Source of the DNA: a virus
IMG/VR virus record: IMGVR_UViG_3300050019_000176
Location: 1 to 64,000 of that record
Reading direction: 5' to 3' (one strand)
DNA length: 64,000 bases
In this document: one piece after another, positions 13,571 to 19,292 of the stretch
Layout: each line of letters opens with the position of its first letter
Position numbering within the stretch: the stretch's first letter is position 1
The notes under the pieces: generated by a model
The model's input: only the letters and a program-made list of their open reading frames with translations
What the model was told of the DNA's origin: nothing
Databases searched by the model: none
Made by a program: the position numbers and the translations under genes

Positions 13571-13644
13571 TGGGGTGACCGATCGGTTCGACCCGACAAC
13601 CTCCGGGGCCACAACCCGGCGCTCTACGTTTGAGCTACGGCCAC
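13571..13644 (-). tRNA. tRNA-His(GTG)
   Basis: Acceptor GTGGCCG/CGGTCAC, D-stem GCTC/GAGC, stem CCGGG/CCCGG with loop TTGTGGC, discriminator C as usual for histidine, encoded CCA. T-loop appears one base short (GTCGAA). Confidence 0.88.
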
Positions 13645-13647
13645 ACT

Positions 13648-13722
13648 TGGTGCCGGAAGCGGCGCTCGAATCCGCGTCACTGGCTTTTCAGACCAATGCT
13701 CTACCGTCTGAGCTATTCCGGC
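13648..13722 (-). tRNA. tRNA-Phe(GAA)
   Basis: Acceptor GCCGGAA/TTCCGGC, D-stem GCTC/GAGC, stem TTGGT/GCCAG with loop CTGAAAA, T-arm around TTCGAGC, encoded CCA. Confidence 0.9.
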
Positions 13723-13727
13723 GAAAT

Positions 13728-13807
13728 TGGTGGACCTCCAGAGAATTGAACTCTGCTGACTATCTTCCTTGCAAGGGAAGCGACCACCCCATGCAGTCTC
13801 GAGGCCC
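13728..13807 (-). tRNA. tRNA-Ala(TGC)
   Basis: Acceptor GGGCCTC/GAGGTCC, stem CTTCC/GGAAG with loop CTTGCAA, T-stem CAGAG/CTCTG, encoded CCA. The region between anticodon arm and T-arm is longer than usual. Confidence 0.85.
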
Positions 13808-13812
13808 AAAAT

Positions 13813-13885
13813 TGGTAGCGGGGGTCGGTGTTGATCCGACGCGGCTGGGTTTATGAGGCCAAGCTGTGAACCGTCTCTCCCCGCA
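13813..13885 (-). tRNA. tRNA with CAT anticodon (Met or initiator)
   Basis: Acceptor TGCGGGG/CCCCGCT with a T-T mismatch at the first pair, loop CTCATAA, T-stem GTCGG/CCGAC, encoded CCA. The open first pair hints at an initiator, but the anticodon stem is imperfect; Ile2 cannot be excluded. Confidence 0.75.
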
Positions 13886-13976
13886 ATAAATTCTGGCATA
13901 CAACCTCACGGCCCGGTATGCCGGCGGGTCGCGGCATGGACTGGAGTAGGGCTCACAGCGCCGCAGACGTCGAACT
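13886..13976. other. Spacer with hairpin inside the tRNA array
   Basis: A 91-bp gap between tRNA-Met and tRNA-Ile. GGCATAC (13895-13901) and GTATGCC (13916-13922) form a perfect 7-bp stem. No T-arm consensus is present, so I do not call a tRNA; it may be a processing signal or a relic. Confidence 0.4.
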
Positions 13977-14050
13977 TGGTGCGTCCCCGAAGAGTTGAAC
14001 TTCGATTGCTCCCCTATCGAGGGAGAGTCCTGCTATTGGACGAGGGGCGC
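13977..14050 (-). tRNA. tRNA-Ile(GAT)
   Basis: Acceptor GCGCCCC/GGGACGC with one mismatch, D-stem GTCC/GGAC, stem CTCCC/GGGAG with loop TCGATAG (C33), T-stem CGAAG/CTTCG, encoded CCA. Confidence 0.8.
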
Positions 14051-14051
14051 A

Positions 14052-14127
14052 TGGGGCCGGTGGCGGAACTCGAATCCGCGGATTCTTCCTTACCAAAGAA
14101 GCGGTGAACCATCCCACCTCCACCGGC
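14052..14127 (-). tRNA. tRNA-Thr(GGT)
   Basis: Acceptor GCCGGTG/CACCGGC, D-stem GGTG/CACC, stem CTTCT/GGAAG with loop TTGGTAA, T-stem GCGGA/TCCGC, discriminator C, encoded CCA. Confidence 0.9.
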
Positions 14128-14132
14128 GAAAC

Positions 14133-14207
14133 TGGGGCCAGATCGGAGAATCGAACTCCGGTCACAGGGATACGAATCCTGCACTCTGCCGACTGAGCTA
14201 ATCTGGC
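14133..14207 (-). tRNA. tRNA-Thr(CGT)
   Basis: Acceptor GCCAGAT/ATCTGGC, D-stem GCTC/GAGT, stem CAGGA/CCCTG with loop TTCGTAT, T-stem CGGAG/CTCCG, encoded CCA. Confidence 0.88.
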
Positions 14208-14208
14208 A

Positions 14209-14283
14209 TGGAGCCGGGCGCCGAACTCGAAGCGGCCTCACTGACTTACAGGGCCAGCGCATCGCCATCTATGCTTGCCCGGC
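14209..14283 (-). tRNA. tRNA-Thr(TGT)
   Basis: Acceptor GCCGGGC/GCCCGGC, D-stem GCAT/ATGC, stem CTGGC/GTCAG with loop CCTGTAA (C33), T-arm around TTCGAGT, encoded CCA. Confidence 0.88.
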
Positions 14284-14356
14284 TGGAGCGGATGGAGGCA
14301 TCGAAGCCTCGTATCGACCTTGGCAAGGTCGCGCTCTACCATTGAGCTACACCCGC
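14284..14356 (-). tRNA. tRNA-Gly(GCC)
   Basis: Acceptor GCGGGTG/CATCCGC, D-stem GCTC/GAGC, stem CGACC/GGTCG with loop TTGCCAA, T-stem GAGGC/GCCTC around a short TTCGAT loop, encoded CCA. Confidence 0.9.
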
Positions 14357-14363
14357 AGAAACT

Positions 14364-14437
14364 TGGAGCGGACGGGGGTACTCGAAACCCCTTCTCTGGG
14401 TTGGAGGCCCAGGGCACACCCTATATACCACGCCCGC
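14364..14437 (-). tRNA. tRNA-Gly(TCC)
   Basis: Acceptor GCGGGCG/CGTCCGC, stem CTGGG/CCCAG (perfect) with loop CCTCCAA, so C33 is certain; T-stem GGGGT/ACCCC, encoded CCA. Confidence 0.9.
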
Positions 14438-14500
14438 CTTACTGCCTACACTCTGTTGTCAAAGACCCTGCCGCGCCTTCATGCCACTGCGCGGCGAACT

Positions 14501-14577
14501 TGGTCGGGGCGGCAAGATTCGAACTTGCGACCTTCTGGTCCCAGGCCAGACGGGTTAAACCACTTCCCTACGCCCCG
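14501..14577 (-). tRNA. tRNA-Pro(TGG)
   Basis: Acceptor CGGGGCG/CGCCCCG, stem TCTGG/CCAGA (perfect) with loop CCTGGGA (C33, G37), T-stem GCAAG/CTTGC, encoded CCA. Confidence 0.9.
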
Positions 14578-14579
14578 AA

Positions 14580-14612
14580 AATCAAAAAGGCCCGAATCTT
14601 TCGATCCGAGCC
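14580..14612 (-). terminator. Intrinsic terminator inside the tRNA array
   Basis: On the minus strand GGCTCGGATC-GAAA-GATTCGGGCC is a 10-bp stem (two wobble pairs) with a GAAA tetraloop, followed by TTTTTGATTTT. A textbook Rho-independent terminator for leftward transcripts. Confidence 0.85.
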
Positions 14613-14738
14613 CACTGGAAAACCGGAAATCCCAAGTGGGCTTACGGAGCATCGCGGGCGACTGGATTCATCGCCGGTGCGATGGGTTCCGTCCCCTGCT
14701 GCTTCCTTGTGCCGAAATGGAATATGTATCTCATGTAC
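14613..14738 (-). ncRNA. Short independent transcript: small RNA or 30-residue mRNA
   Basis: Bounded by the promoter at 14745-14771 and the terminator at 14580-14612, giving a transcript of about 155 nt including the terminator. It contains CATCGC-accg-GCGATG and AGCCCACT/AGTGGGCT hairpins. It also holds a frame ATG 14734 to TAA 14642 encoding 30 residues (MRYIFHFGTRKQQGTEPIAP and on), whose ATG lies about four bases from the predicted transcript start. The sequence does not decide between RNA and peptide. Confidence 0.5.
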
Positions 14739-14744
14739 GATTTC

Positions 14745-14771
14745 AGTATATCACGGTTTCGCCGAATGCAA
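14745..14771 (-). promoter_or_regulatory. Promoter with GAAATCGTA start
   Basis: TTGCAT (14771-14766), 15-bp spacer, TATACT (14750-14745), followed by GAAATCGTAC. The TATACTGAAATCGTA block is identical to that of the promoter at 15684-15711. Confidence 0.65.
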
Positions 14772-14779
14772 GCACTTTT

Positions 14780-14864
14780 TGGCGGAAGATGGCCGAATCG
14801 AACGACTCCGCTTGCGCGGACCCCGGAATTCGAACCCGGTTGCCCACCATGGGCGGCATCTTCC
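14780..14864 (-). tRNA. tRNA-Ser(CGA)
   Basis: Acceptor GGAAGAT/ATCTTCC, stem CCGGG/TCCGG with loop TTCGAAT, long variable arm TCCGC-gcaa-GCGGA, T-arm around TTCGATT, discriminator G, encoded CCA. Confidence 0.88.
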
Positions 14865-14868
14865 GAAC

Positions 14869-14953
14869 TGGCGGAGAGCACCAGAGTCGAACTGGCACCC
14901 TTTCGGGGCTCCGGTTTTCCAGGCCGGCCGGGATCCACATCCCCGTACTCTCC
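14869..14953 (-). tRNA. tRNA-Ser(GGA)
   Basis: Acceptor GGAGAGT/GCTCTCC, loop CTGGAAA in stem CCGGC/ACCGG, variable arm CCC-gaaa-GGG, T-arm CCAG-TTCGACT-CTGG, discriminator G, encoded CCA. Confidence 0.9.
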
Positions 14954-14960
14954 AAACTTA

Positions 14961-15045
14961 TGGCCGCGGGCGAAGGAATCGAACCCTCATCCCGAAGGAG
15001 CGCCAGTACTCAAGACTGGTGGCGGACCATCCGCCCGCGCCCGCG
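14961..15045 (-). tRNA. tRNA-Ser(TGA)
   Basis: Acceptor CGCGGGC/GCCCGCG, stem CCAGT/ACTGG with loop CTTGAGT, variable arm TCC-ttcg-GGA, T-stem GAGGG/CCTTC, encoded CCA. Confidence 0.9.
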
Positions 15046-15046
15046 G

Positions 15047-15120
15047 TGGAATGGGGATCGGGAATCGAACCCGACATAACAGCTTTGCAGGCTGCCCTCT
15101 AGCCGATTGAGTTTCCCCAC
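15047..15120 (-). tRNA. tRNA-Cys(GCA)
   Basis: Acceptor GTGGGGA/TCCCCAT, stem GCAGC/GCTGT with loop CTGCAAA, T-stem TCGGG/CCCGA, discriminator T, encoded CCA. Confidence 0.92.
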
Positions 15121-15121
15121 G

Positions 15122-15192
15122 CACCCCAGCGACGATTCGAACGCCGAAAATCCGCTTTGGAGACGGACCACCTCACCATCGGTAACCGGGGC
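15122..15192 (-). tRNA. tRNA-Trp(CCA anticodon), no encoded 3' CCA
   Basis: Acceptor GCCCCGG/CTGGGGT, stem TCCGT/GCGGA with loop CTCCAAA, T-stem CGGCG/CGTCG, discriminator G. It abuts tRNA-Cys after one base, leaving no room for the CCA tail that nearly all other members encode. Confidence 0.88.
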
Positions 15193-15197
15193 AAACT

Positions 15198-15281
15198 TGG
15201 TAGGCTCGGTGGGATTCGAACCCACAGGGGAAAACGCTCTTGAGGCGTTTGGTTGTGCCAATTCACCTTATCCACGAGCCT
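15198..15281 (-). tRNA. tRNA-Leu(CAA) with short variable region
   Basis: Acceptor AGGCTCG/CGAGCCT, stem AACGC/GCGTT with loop CTCAAGA, T-stem GTGGG/CCCAC, encoded CCA. Only about seven variable-region bases, unusual for leucine. Confidence 0.88.
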
Positions 15282-15287
15282 AAAACT

Positions 15288-15364
15288 TGGTGCGCCGCCC
15301 GAGATTCGAACTCGGAAAAGTCAGGGCCTAAACCTGATGGATTTGCCAATTTTCCTAGCGGCGC
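15288..15364 (-). tRNA. tRNA-Leu(TAG) with short variable region
   Basis: Acceptor GCGCCGC/GCGGCGC, stem TCAGG/CCTGA with loop TTTAGGC, five variable bases CTTTT, T-stem CCGAG/CTCGG, encoded CCA. Confidence 0.9.
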
Positions 15365-15370
15365 ATAACT

Positions 15371-15458
15371 TGGTGAGTGCGGATGGATTTGAACCACCGT
15401 GGCCCCGAAGGACAGAAGGGTTACAGCCTTCCCGTTTCAGCCGCTCACGCACGCACTC
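15371..15458 (-). tRNA. tRNA-Tyr(GTA)
   Basis: Acceptor GAGTGCG/CGCACTC, stem GAAGG/CCTTC with loop CTGTAAC, long variable arm with CC-ttcg-GG, T-stem GGTGG/CCATC, encoded CCA. Confidence 0.92.
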
Positions 15459-15473
15459 ATTGTCAAAGATCTT

Positions 15474-15562
15474 TGGCGGAGAGCCGGCGACTCGAACGCC
15501 GGAGTCCCGAAGGAAGCACGCGTTTAGCAGACGCGCCGGACGGCCCACTGTCCATGCTCTCC
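15474..15562 (-). tRNA. tRNA-Ser(GCT)
   Basis: Acceptor GGAGAGC/GCTCTCC, stem CGCGT/ACGCG with loop CTGCTAA, long variable arm, T-stem CGGCG/CGCCG, discriminator G, encoded CCA. First tRNA of the array in transcription order. Confidence 0.92.
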
Positions 15563-15575
15563 GAAACCTGGGCTC

Positions 15576-15674
15576 CTATAAACTCGACAGGGATGATAGG
15601 TGCCCGGACGGACACCACAAATACTCGGCGGAGCGCCGATAGGAAAGAAATCCGCGATTGGAATTCTTGTGCAT
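15576..15674 (-). CDS. Possible 32-residue leader protein of the tRNA array
   Basis: ATG 15674 overlaps the TAA of the upstream gene (TAATG) and lies about three bases from the predicted start of the tRNA-array transcript. The frame (MHKNSNRGFLSYRRSAEYLW onward) ends TAG at 15576, before tRNA-Ser(GCT). The same DNA can fold into hairpins CGGCG-ctc-CGCCG and GGTGTCC-gtcc-GGGCACC, so it may instead be a structured RNA leader. Confidence 0.35.
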   Translation of the reverse strand: MHKNSNRGFLSYRRSAEYLWCPSGHLSSLSSL

Positions 15675-15979
15675 TACGATTTCAGTATAGCACGGGTACG
15701 TTCGGTGTCAAGTGGTATACGTTTCGAGGCATGGATCGGCGCAAACATGCTTCGCATCCTGCGGCGCTCCTCGGCCCACTTCGGGTCCGCCAGTTCCCGG
15801 CGCCGGTCGCGTTCATTCGATATTTCTCCCAACCGATAGAGAGCCTGTCCCTCCCACGAACTTTCTCCGTGATCATCTTCATCCAGCATGCCGACGCCGG
15901 CGTCGAGCAATTCCTGTTCCAGGATATAGAGTTCTGCATCCGTAAAACTTGTGACTTTTGCTTGGTAGAAGTTAGGCAT
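15674..15979 (-). CDS. Hypothetical charged protein, 101 residues
   Basis: ATG 15979 has GGAG eight bases upstream. The product (MPNFYQAKVTSFTDAELYIL and on) is largely helical and rich in E, D and R, with a region RDRRRELADPKWAEERRRMR likely to form a coiled coil. Its end contains the promoter of the tRNA array. No family recognised; it may be transcribed together with the array. Confidence 0.6.
   Translation of the reverse strand: MPNFYQAKVTSFTDAELYILEQELLDAGVGMLDEDDHGESSWEGQALYRLGEISNERDRRRELADPKWAEERRRMRSMFAPIHASKRIPLDTERTRAILKS
15684..15711 (-). promoter_or_regulatory. Promoter of the tRNA array
   Basis: TTGACA (15711-15706), 16-bp spacer, TATACT (15689-15684), then GAAATCGTAATG. Perfect -35 box and near-perfect -10 box. 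It lies inside the 3' end of the gene 15674-15979. Confidence 0.8.
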
Positions 15980-16091
15980 TACCGAGGCTCCGAGGGCCAC
16001 CCATACCACCGATGGTGCAGGTCAGCCGGACAGATTTTCTTCTCCTCGCCATCGTGCGGCACGGCGGCATGGAGGATCTTCAAAAGTAGGC

Positions 16092-16122
16092 GGGGCCATC
16101 CGAGAAGAGGTCGGGTGGCCCC
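16092..16122. other. Strong hairpin upstream of gene 15674-15979
   Basis: GGGGCCA (16092-16098) and TGGCCCC (16116-16122) pair, with an inner CCGA/TCGG continuation. No U-tract follows on either strand. In the 250-bp divergent region between 15979 and 16231. Confidence 0.45.
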
Positions 16123-16183
16123 GATGGAGGAGAATAGACGTACCACTTGACTTCATGCTACCACATTTTCTCCAAAATAAAAC

Positions 16184-16197
16184 TGGACATTTGGACA
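16184..16197 (+). repeat. Isolated TGGACATTTGGACA double box
   Basis: Same double box as follows the dispersed palindromes at 43521 and elsewhere, but here no palindrome precedes it. 34 bp upstream of the TTG start at 16231. Confidence 0.75.
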
Positions 16198-16230
16198 ATC
16201 CTGACGCACAATCAGGGTAAGGAGAAGAAC

Positions 16231-16650
16231 TTGACAGCAAATACCCTTCCGACATTCAAGTGCGGGACGTGGTTCGATCCCGAGATTTTCGGCCGGCTCG
16301 ATGCCGCCATCCAGAAAGAAGAGGCCGACAAGATTCGCGGCGCTCCGGAGTGCCTGTATTGCGGGCGTCCGTCAACCACCCCGCAAGGCATGTGTGGACA
16401 TCACTTCGCCCGCAGTCTGCGTTATGGAGATCCACTCGCCGATGGGCCAATGGATCGGGGGTGCGAATTCCCGGGTTGCACGCGTCCGCATCTCGCCCGT
16501 GGCATGTGCGCCACGCACTATTCTCGGTGGAAGCGTGGCCGGACTATTCAGACCACGTCTGCGGTGGTGGAGTCCCTACCGGTCCAGATGGACTTCGGGT
16601 GGATTGTACCGAACCATGCCGAGTTATACGCGGCGTCGAGTTGCGTGTAG
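16231..16650 (+). CDS. Cys/His-rich zinc-binding protein
   Basis: A 139-residue protein starting TTG 16231, with AAGGAG seven bases upstream; the upstream extension has no ribosome-binding site. CLYCGRPSTTPQGMCGHH and CEFPGCTRPHLARGMCATHY form two related Cys-Cys-Cys-His knuckles of the kind seen beside phage HNH domains, but no HNH core is present. Probably DNA-binding. The last 100 bp overlap the opposing gene ending at 16548, so the C-terminus may be shorter in evolution's eyes than in the frame. Confidence 0.6.
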   Translation: MTANTLPTFKCGTWFDPEIFGRLDAAIQKEEADKIRGAPECLYCGRPSTTPQGMCGHHFARSLRYGDPLADGPMDRGCEFPGCTRPHLARGMCATHYSRWKRGRTIQTTSAVVESLPVQMDFGWIVPNHAELYAASSCV

Positions 16651-17198
16651 TTCCGGTCGACGTAGCGTCCAGTGAAGCGGCAATCCCATTCCTCCATCCA
16701 TTCGTCGACTGGCCAAGTGATATTCCACTCGAACCAGTTCAGTGCACGGCGCCACCACGGCTTTGGTGTTGGCGTTATCAACTGGTAGATCGCTTTCTCC
16801 GTAAATACGTAGAGAGATCCGTTGAGTGATACGGGTTGGCCGGGAGGCATCATGGCGTTACCAAAAACGTATAGCTCTCGATCGCCTGCGCGTCCGCCGT
16901 ACTCACCACGATTCGCTGAATGCCGGGCACGGGGATGGTCAACCGGTGGCTCGGCGATAGCGATGAAGATCTCTCCATCGGGGACCGGGAGCACTGCCGG
17001 GAGCGGATCGGGAGACTTGACTATCGCCGTCTTCCCCCACGTGGATCCGTAGACGTGGATCAGAAACTTGTCGATTACGCCGGAAAACTTGTTCTCCAGG
17101 CAGTAACCACAGATTCCGCGCATTTGGCTTGTGCCTTCCCGGAAGATGTAGACGGACTCTCGCATTTCGCAGATACAACACGGTTTCCCGGTTTTCAT
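16548..17198 (-). CDS. Hypothetical protein with N-terminal zinc knuckle
   Basis: A 216-residue protein beginning MKTGKPCCICEMRESVYIFR, with CCIC and CGYC pairs that could bind zinc, followed by a mixed alpha/beta region and a Trp-rich end (KPWWRRALNWFEWNITWPVD). Its ATG overlaps the stop of the upstream gene (TCATGA). It converges on and overlaps the rightward gene ending at 16650 by about 100 bp. No family recognised. Confidence 0.65.
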   Translation of the reverse strand: MKTGKPCCICEMRESVYIFREGTSQMRGICGYCLENKFSGVIDKFLIHVYGSTWGKTAIVKSPDPLPAVLPVPDGEIFIAIAEPPVDHPRARHSANRGEYGGRAGDRELYVFGNAMMPPGQPVSLNGSLYVFTEKAIYQLITPTPKPWWRRALNWFEWNITWPVDEWMEEWDCRFTGRYVDRNYTQLDAAYNSAWFGTIHPKSIWTGRDSTTADVV

Positions 17199-17551
17199 GA
17201 GAGTGGGGGGTAGGGTGCTAGCGGGAGTGTGGAATCAAAATTCCAGACCTTCATGATAGAATCTTTCGACTGAGTGGAATGGATGGTGAACCCGAAGGTA
17301 TACCCGCACCGCGTGTTATATGCCTGCACCCACAGTCTTGGGTCAGATGCGCGCATGGACCCATCGGGCAATCGATGGATGCTGACGATCTTCTTTGGGC
17401 CGCCGTCGATGGAACATGTGAGCGATCCCACCACTGGGGAGAACTTCCTAAACTGTCGCAATGCCCGCATCTCCGGCGTCCAGGGGATGCGCTTCGCCGC
17501 CTTCGCCATGAATGGGGCGAACAGTGTTGCCAGAAACCATCGTCTCAACAT
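17195..17551 (-). CDS. Hypothetical exported protein, 118 residues
   Basis: ATG 17551 starts MLRRWFLATLFAPFMAKAAK, a signal peptide or N-terminal anchor of the Ala-x-Ala type. The mature part is beta-prone (KKIVSIHRLPDGSMRASDPR) with two Cys. Translationally coupled to the downstream gene at 17198. Upstream lie TACAAT and the isolated TGGACA double box. No family recognised. Confidence 0.6.
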   Translation of the reverse strand: MLRRWFLATLFAPFMAKAAKRIPWTPEMRALRQFRKFSPVVGSLTCSIDGGPKKIVSIHRLPDGSMRASDPRLWVQAYNTRCGYTFGFTIHSTQSKDSIMKVWNFDSTLPLAPYPPLS

Positions 17552-17582
17552 GCCTTCATTGTACACCCGCGTGCAAAGGTTC

Positions 17583-17596
17583 TGGACATTTGGACA
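17583..17596 (+). repeat. Isolated TGGACATTTGGACA double box
   Basis: Preceded by GTGCAAAGGTTC, which looks like a decayed right half of the palindrome. Between divergent genes starting at 17551 and 17642. Confidence 0.7.
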
Positions 17597-17641
17597 GGAC
17601 TTGGTTTACCATAAAGGCATGGGAATTGTGGGTCGGCGCTG

Positions 17642-17851
17642 ATGGCAAAGAAGCGTGTGAAGGACCCATGCTCCTACTGCCACCGAGCGGCGACGGTGCG
17701 GTGTGATGTGGAGGGGTTGACCATCGGTTCGCTGGAATGCGGTCGCGCCTGCTGCCCACGGCACTCGACGAAGTTGCCGAACGGGCAGGTACGATGCTTG
17801 GGGCATGAGGGCGTTGGGGAGCAGGTGTCCAATGTCTTGCCCAAGACATGA
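17642..17851 (+). CDS. Small Cys/His-rich protein ending in the palindrome
   Basis: A 69-residue protein, MAKKRVKDPCSYCHRAATVR onward, with CSYCHR, CGRACCPRH and CLGH: a cross-brace-like zinc-binding pattern. Its last codons (SNVLPKT, stop) are the palindrome at 17832-17849. A seven-codon frame (ATG 17619, stop overlapping this ATG) precedes it. First of four overlapping rightward mini-genes. Confidence 0.65.
   Translation: MAKKRVKDPCSYCHRAATVRCDVEGLTIGSLECGRACCPRHSTKLPNGQVRCLGHEGVGEQVSNVLPKT
17826..17849 (-). repeat. Dispersed palindrome with TGGACA box, copy d
   Basis: ATGTCTTGCCCAAGACAT (17832-17849), box on the left as TGTCCA, so the element points leftward. It holds the end of one gene and the ATG of the next (ACATGA). 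Confidence 0.85.
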
Positions 17852-18033
17852 AGGCTCTTGACTACTGGACAAGCTGTGCCGGGAAAATCCCACTGACCGG
17901 GAAGGTGGCGCGGAAGGTGGCGAAGAGGATGACGAGCCGAGACAAGGAGATATACGTCTGCTATAGATGTAGGTTCTGCGGGGGTGGCACTTGGCACGTG
18001 GGGCATAAACGAGAGGATAAAGTAGATGGATAA
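17848..18033 (+). CDS. Small zinc-binding protein
   Basis: A 61-residue protein whose ATG is inside the palindrome and overlaps the previous stop. Basic first half, then CYRCRFCGGGTWHVGHKRED: CxxCxxC plus WHxGH, a signature of small phage zinc proteins. Ends overlapping the next gene. Function unknown. Confidence 0.65.
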   Translation: MKALDYWTSCAGKIPLTGKVARKVAKRMTSRDKEIYVCYRCRFCGGGTWHVGHKREDKVDG

Positions 18034-18259
18034 CACTCCAATTACGGGATGTAGTGGATGCGCCACTACGGGTGGCCGGATGGGTTGTCCGCATCACGGG
18101 ACGCTGGCCATTACACCGCTAAGTCCAGCAACGGTGGGCTGGGTCTGTCCAAAGTGCGGTAGGGGGAATTCCCCACTATTGATGACCTGTCCATGTAATT
18201 TGTTGAAGATGTGGGACTATGCTCCGCCTCCAGCCAGACCGGGCGGTGGGGGTTGGTAA
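18026..18259 (+). CDS. Small zinc-ribbon protein
   Basis: A 77-residue protein with GCSGCATTGGRMGCPHHG and WVCPKCGRGNSPLLMTCPC, i.e. two Cys clusters; the second resembles the end of many phage proteins that close with CPKCG..CPC. Pro/Gly-rich tail. TAATG coupling to the next gene. Function unknown. Confidence 0.65.
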   Translation: MDNTPITGCSGCATTGGRMGCPHHGTLAITPLSPATVGWVCPKCGRGNSPLLMTCPCNLLKMWDYAPPPARPGGGGW

Positions 18260-18453
18260 TGGCTGAAGACATCTTCGTTTCCCCGGAAAAAGCCAGTGAG
18301 ATGACGGGCATCTGTGGGCGCACGCTGCGCCGATGGATCGAGGCCGGTCGATGTCCTGGCCGGCGCGGGCCGACGGGTCGCTACTCGGTGCCGATGACCT
18401 GGATACGCCAGCACCTGAAGGGGAAGGACGATGCCATTGCTGCCGCTGAGTAA
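18259..18453 (+). CDS. Excisionase/MerR-like helix-turn-helix protein
   Basis: A 64-residue protein with the winged-helix layout of Xis and MerR-type DNA binders: VSPEKASEMTGICGRTLRRW, then an RCPGRRGPTGRYSVP wing. ATG 18259 overlaps the previous stop. Such proteins control recombination direction or act as small regulators. The serine recombinase lies 10 kb away, so a link is possible but unproven. Confidence 0.7.
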   Translation: MAEDIFVSPEKASEMTGICGRTLRRWIEAGRCPGRRGPTGRYSVPMTWIRQHLKGKDDAIAAAE

Positions 18454-19240
18454 CGAGCAGATGTTGGAGTGCGGGTACGGCACTACCCCGCTGGCCACCG
18501 GGAATCTATTTTTCGATCCAGAGACCGTCCCACCGGTTGGCTCCCGGCTGGTCTGCCTCCGCGAGAACACGATCCTTCAGCTTTTTCCGGCGGACGGTGC
18601 CGCGTGGTACGCGTGGTACATCTGCGTCTACCTCGTGAAGGGTCGTTTGATTAACGGTACAACGTATCCGGCTGGCTCCAACGGGATTCCGCCGACCATC
18701 AGGAACATGTATCGGAACGGGTTGCTGCCGCGTGACCCTGGATTGCTGCTCACGGAGGGCGGCAGTCGAGATGTCTACCCTGTTCTCTTCGGCGAATGGT
18801 ACGTGCGAGCGTGTGCCAGAACCTGGAGCGCGAACCCCTATCGCCGGACTATGGCGGAACAGCCAGCGTTCTTCGCCCCCGCTGGCGTGGATGCGCCGGA
18901 AGAGATTGGCGTGCCGAGCCTGATCCAGTTTGTGCGAGACGATGGTGAGGAGCCAAACGTGGCCGGACGGCAGGTGGCGGAGGCGATGAAGCGGGAGGAT
19001 CCAGTACCGGACTGGGGATCGACCTGGGCCGGTAACGTCTTCCCTACGTACGGACAACAGTTTCGCTTGCAGACGGACGGTATCCCGTTTAGGACCTACG
19101 CGTACTCAGGGACGATGGGTTCTGGTCCATGGCCATCGACGCCTGTGGTGACACGGGAGGAGCGCCCTCGTCCTTCGGTGCCAATCCCCGACATCACCGA
19201 AGCACCTAAGAGAAAAATTCGTCTATGCGAGGAGAACTGA
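18431..19240 (+). CDS. Hypothetical protein, 269 residues
   Basis: ATG 18431 lies within the end of the excisionase-like gene, with AAGGGGAAGGACG upstream. The product has no signal peptide; Trp/Tyr-rich central part (AAWYAWYICVYLVKG) and a Pro-rich tail (PRPSVPIPDITEAP). No recognised domain. Good codon pattern over 800 bp supports a real gene. Confidence 0.7.
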   Translation: MPLLPLSNEQMLECGYGTTPLATGNLFFDPETVPPVGSRLVCLRENTILQLFPADGAAWYAWYICVYLVKGRLINGTTYPAGSNGIPPTIRNMYRNGLLPRDPGLLLTEGGSRDVYPVLFGEWYVRACARTWSANPYRRTMAEQPAFFAPAGVDAPEEIGVPSLIQFVRDDGEEPNVAGRQVAEAMKREDPVPDWGSTWAGNVFPTYGQQFRLQTDGIPFRTYAYSGTMGSGPWPSTPVVTREERPRPSVPIPDITEAPKRKIRLCEEN

Positions 19241-19292
19241 AGACTTTTTCGTGCTGCGATGGCACAATGAAGGGGTCAATCGATCTTTGAAT

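Noticed and set aside
13170-15110. Long open frames across the tRNA array on both strands
   Set aside because: They run through many tRNA genes in turn; repeated tRNA consensus sequences give open frames by chance. No start signals.
17619-17642. Seven-codon leader peptide before gene 17642, and a similar one at 19267
   Set aside because: The frames are too short to distinguish from chance and contain no run of rare or regulatory codons; mentioned only in the neighbouring entries.
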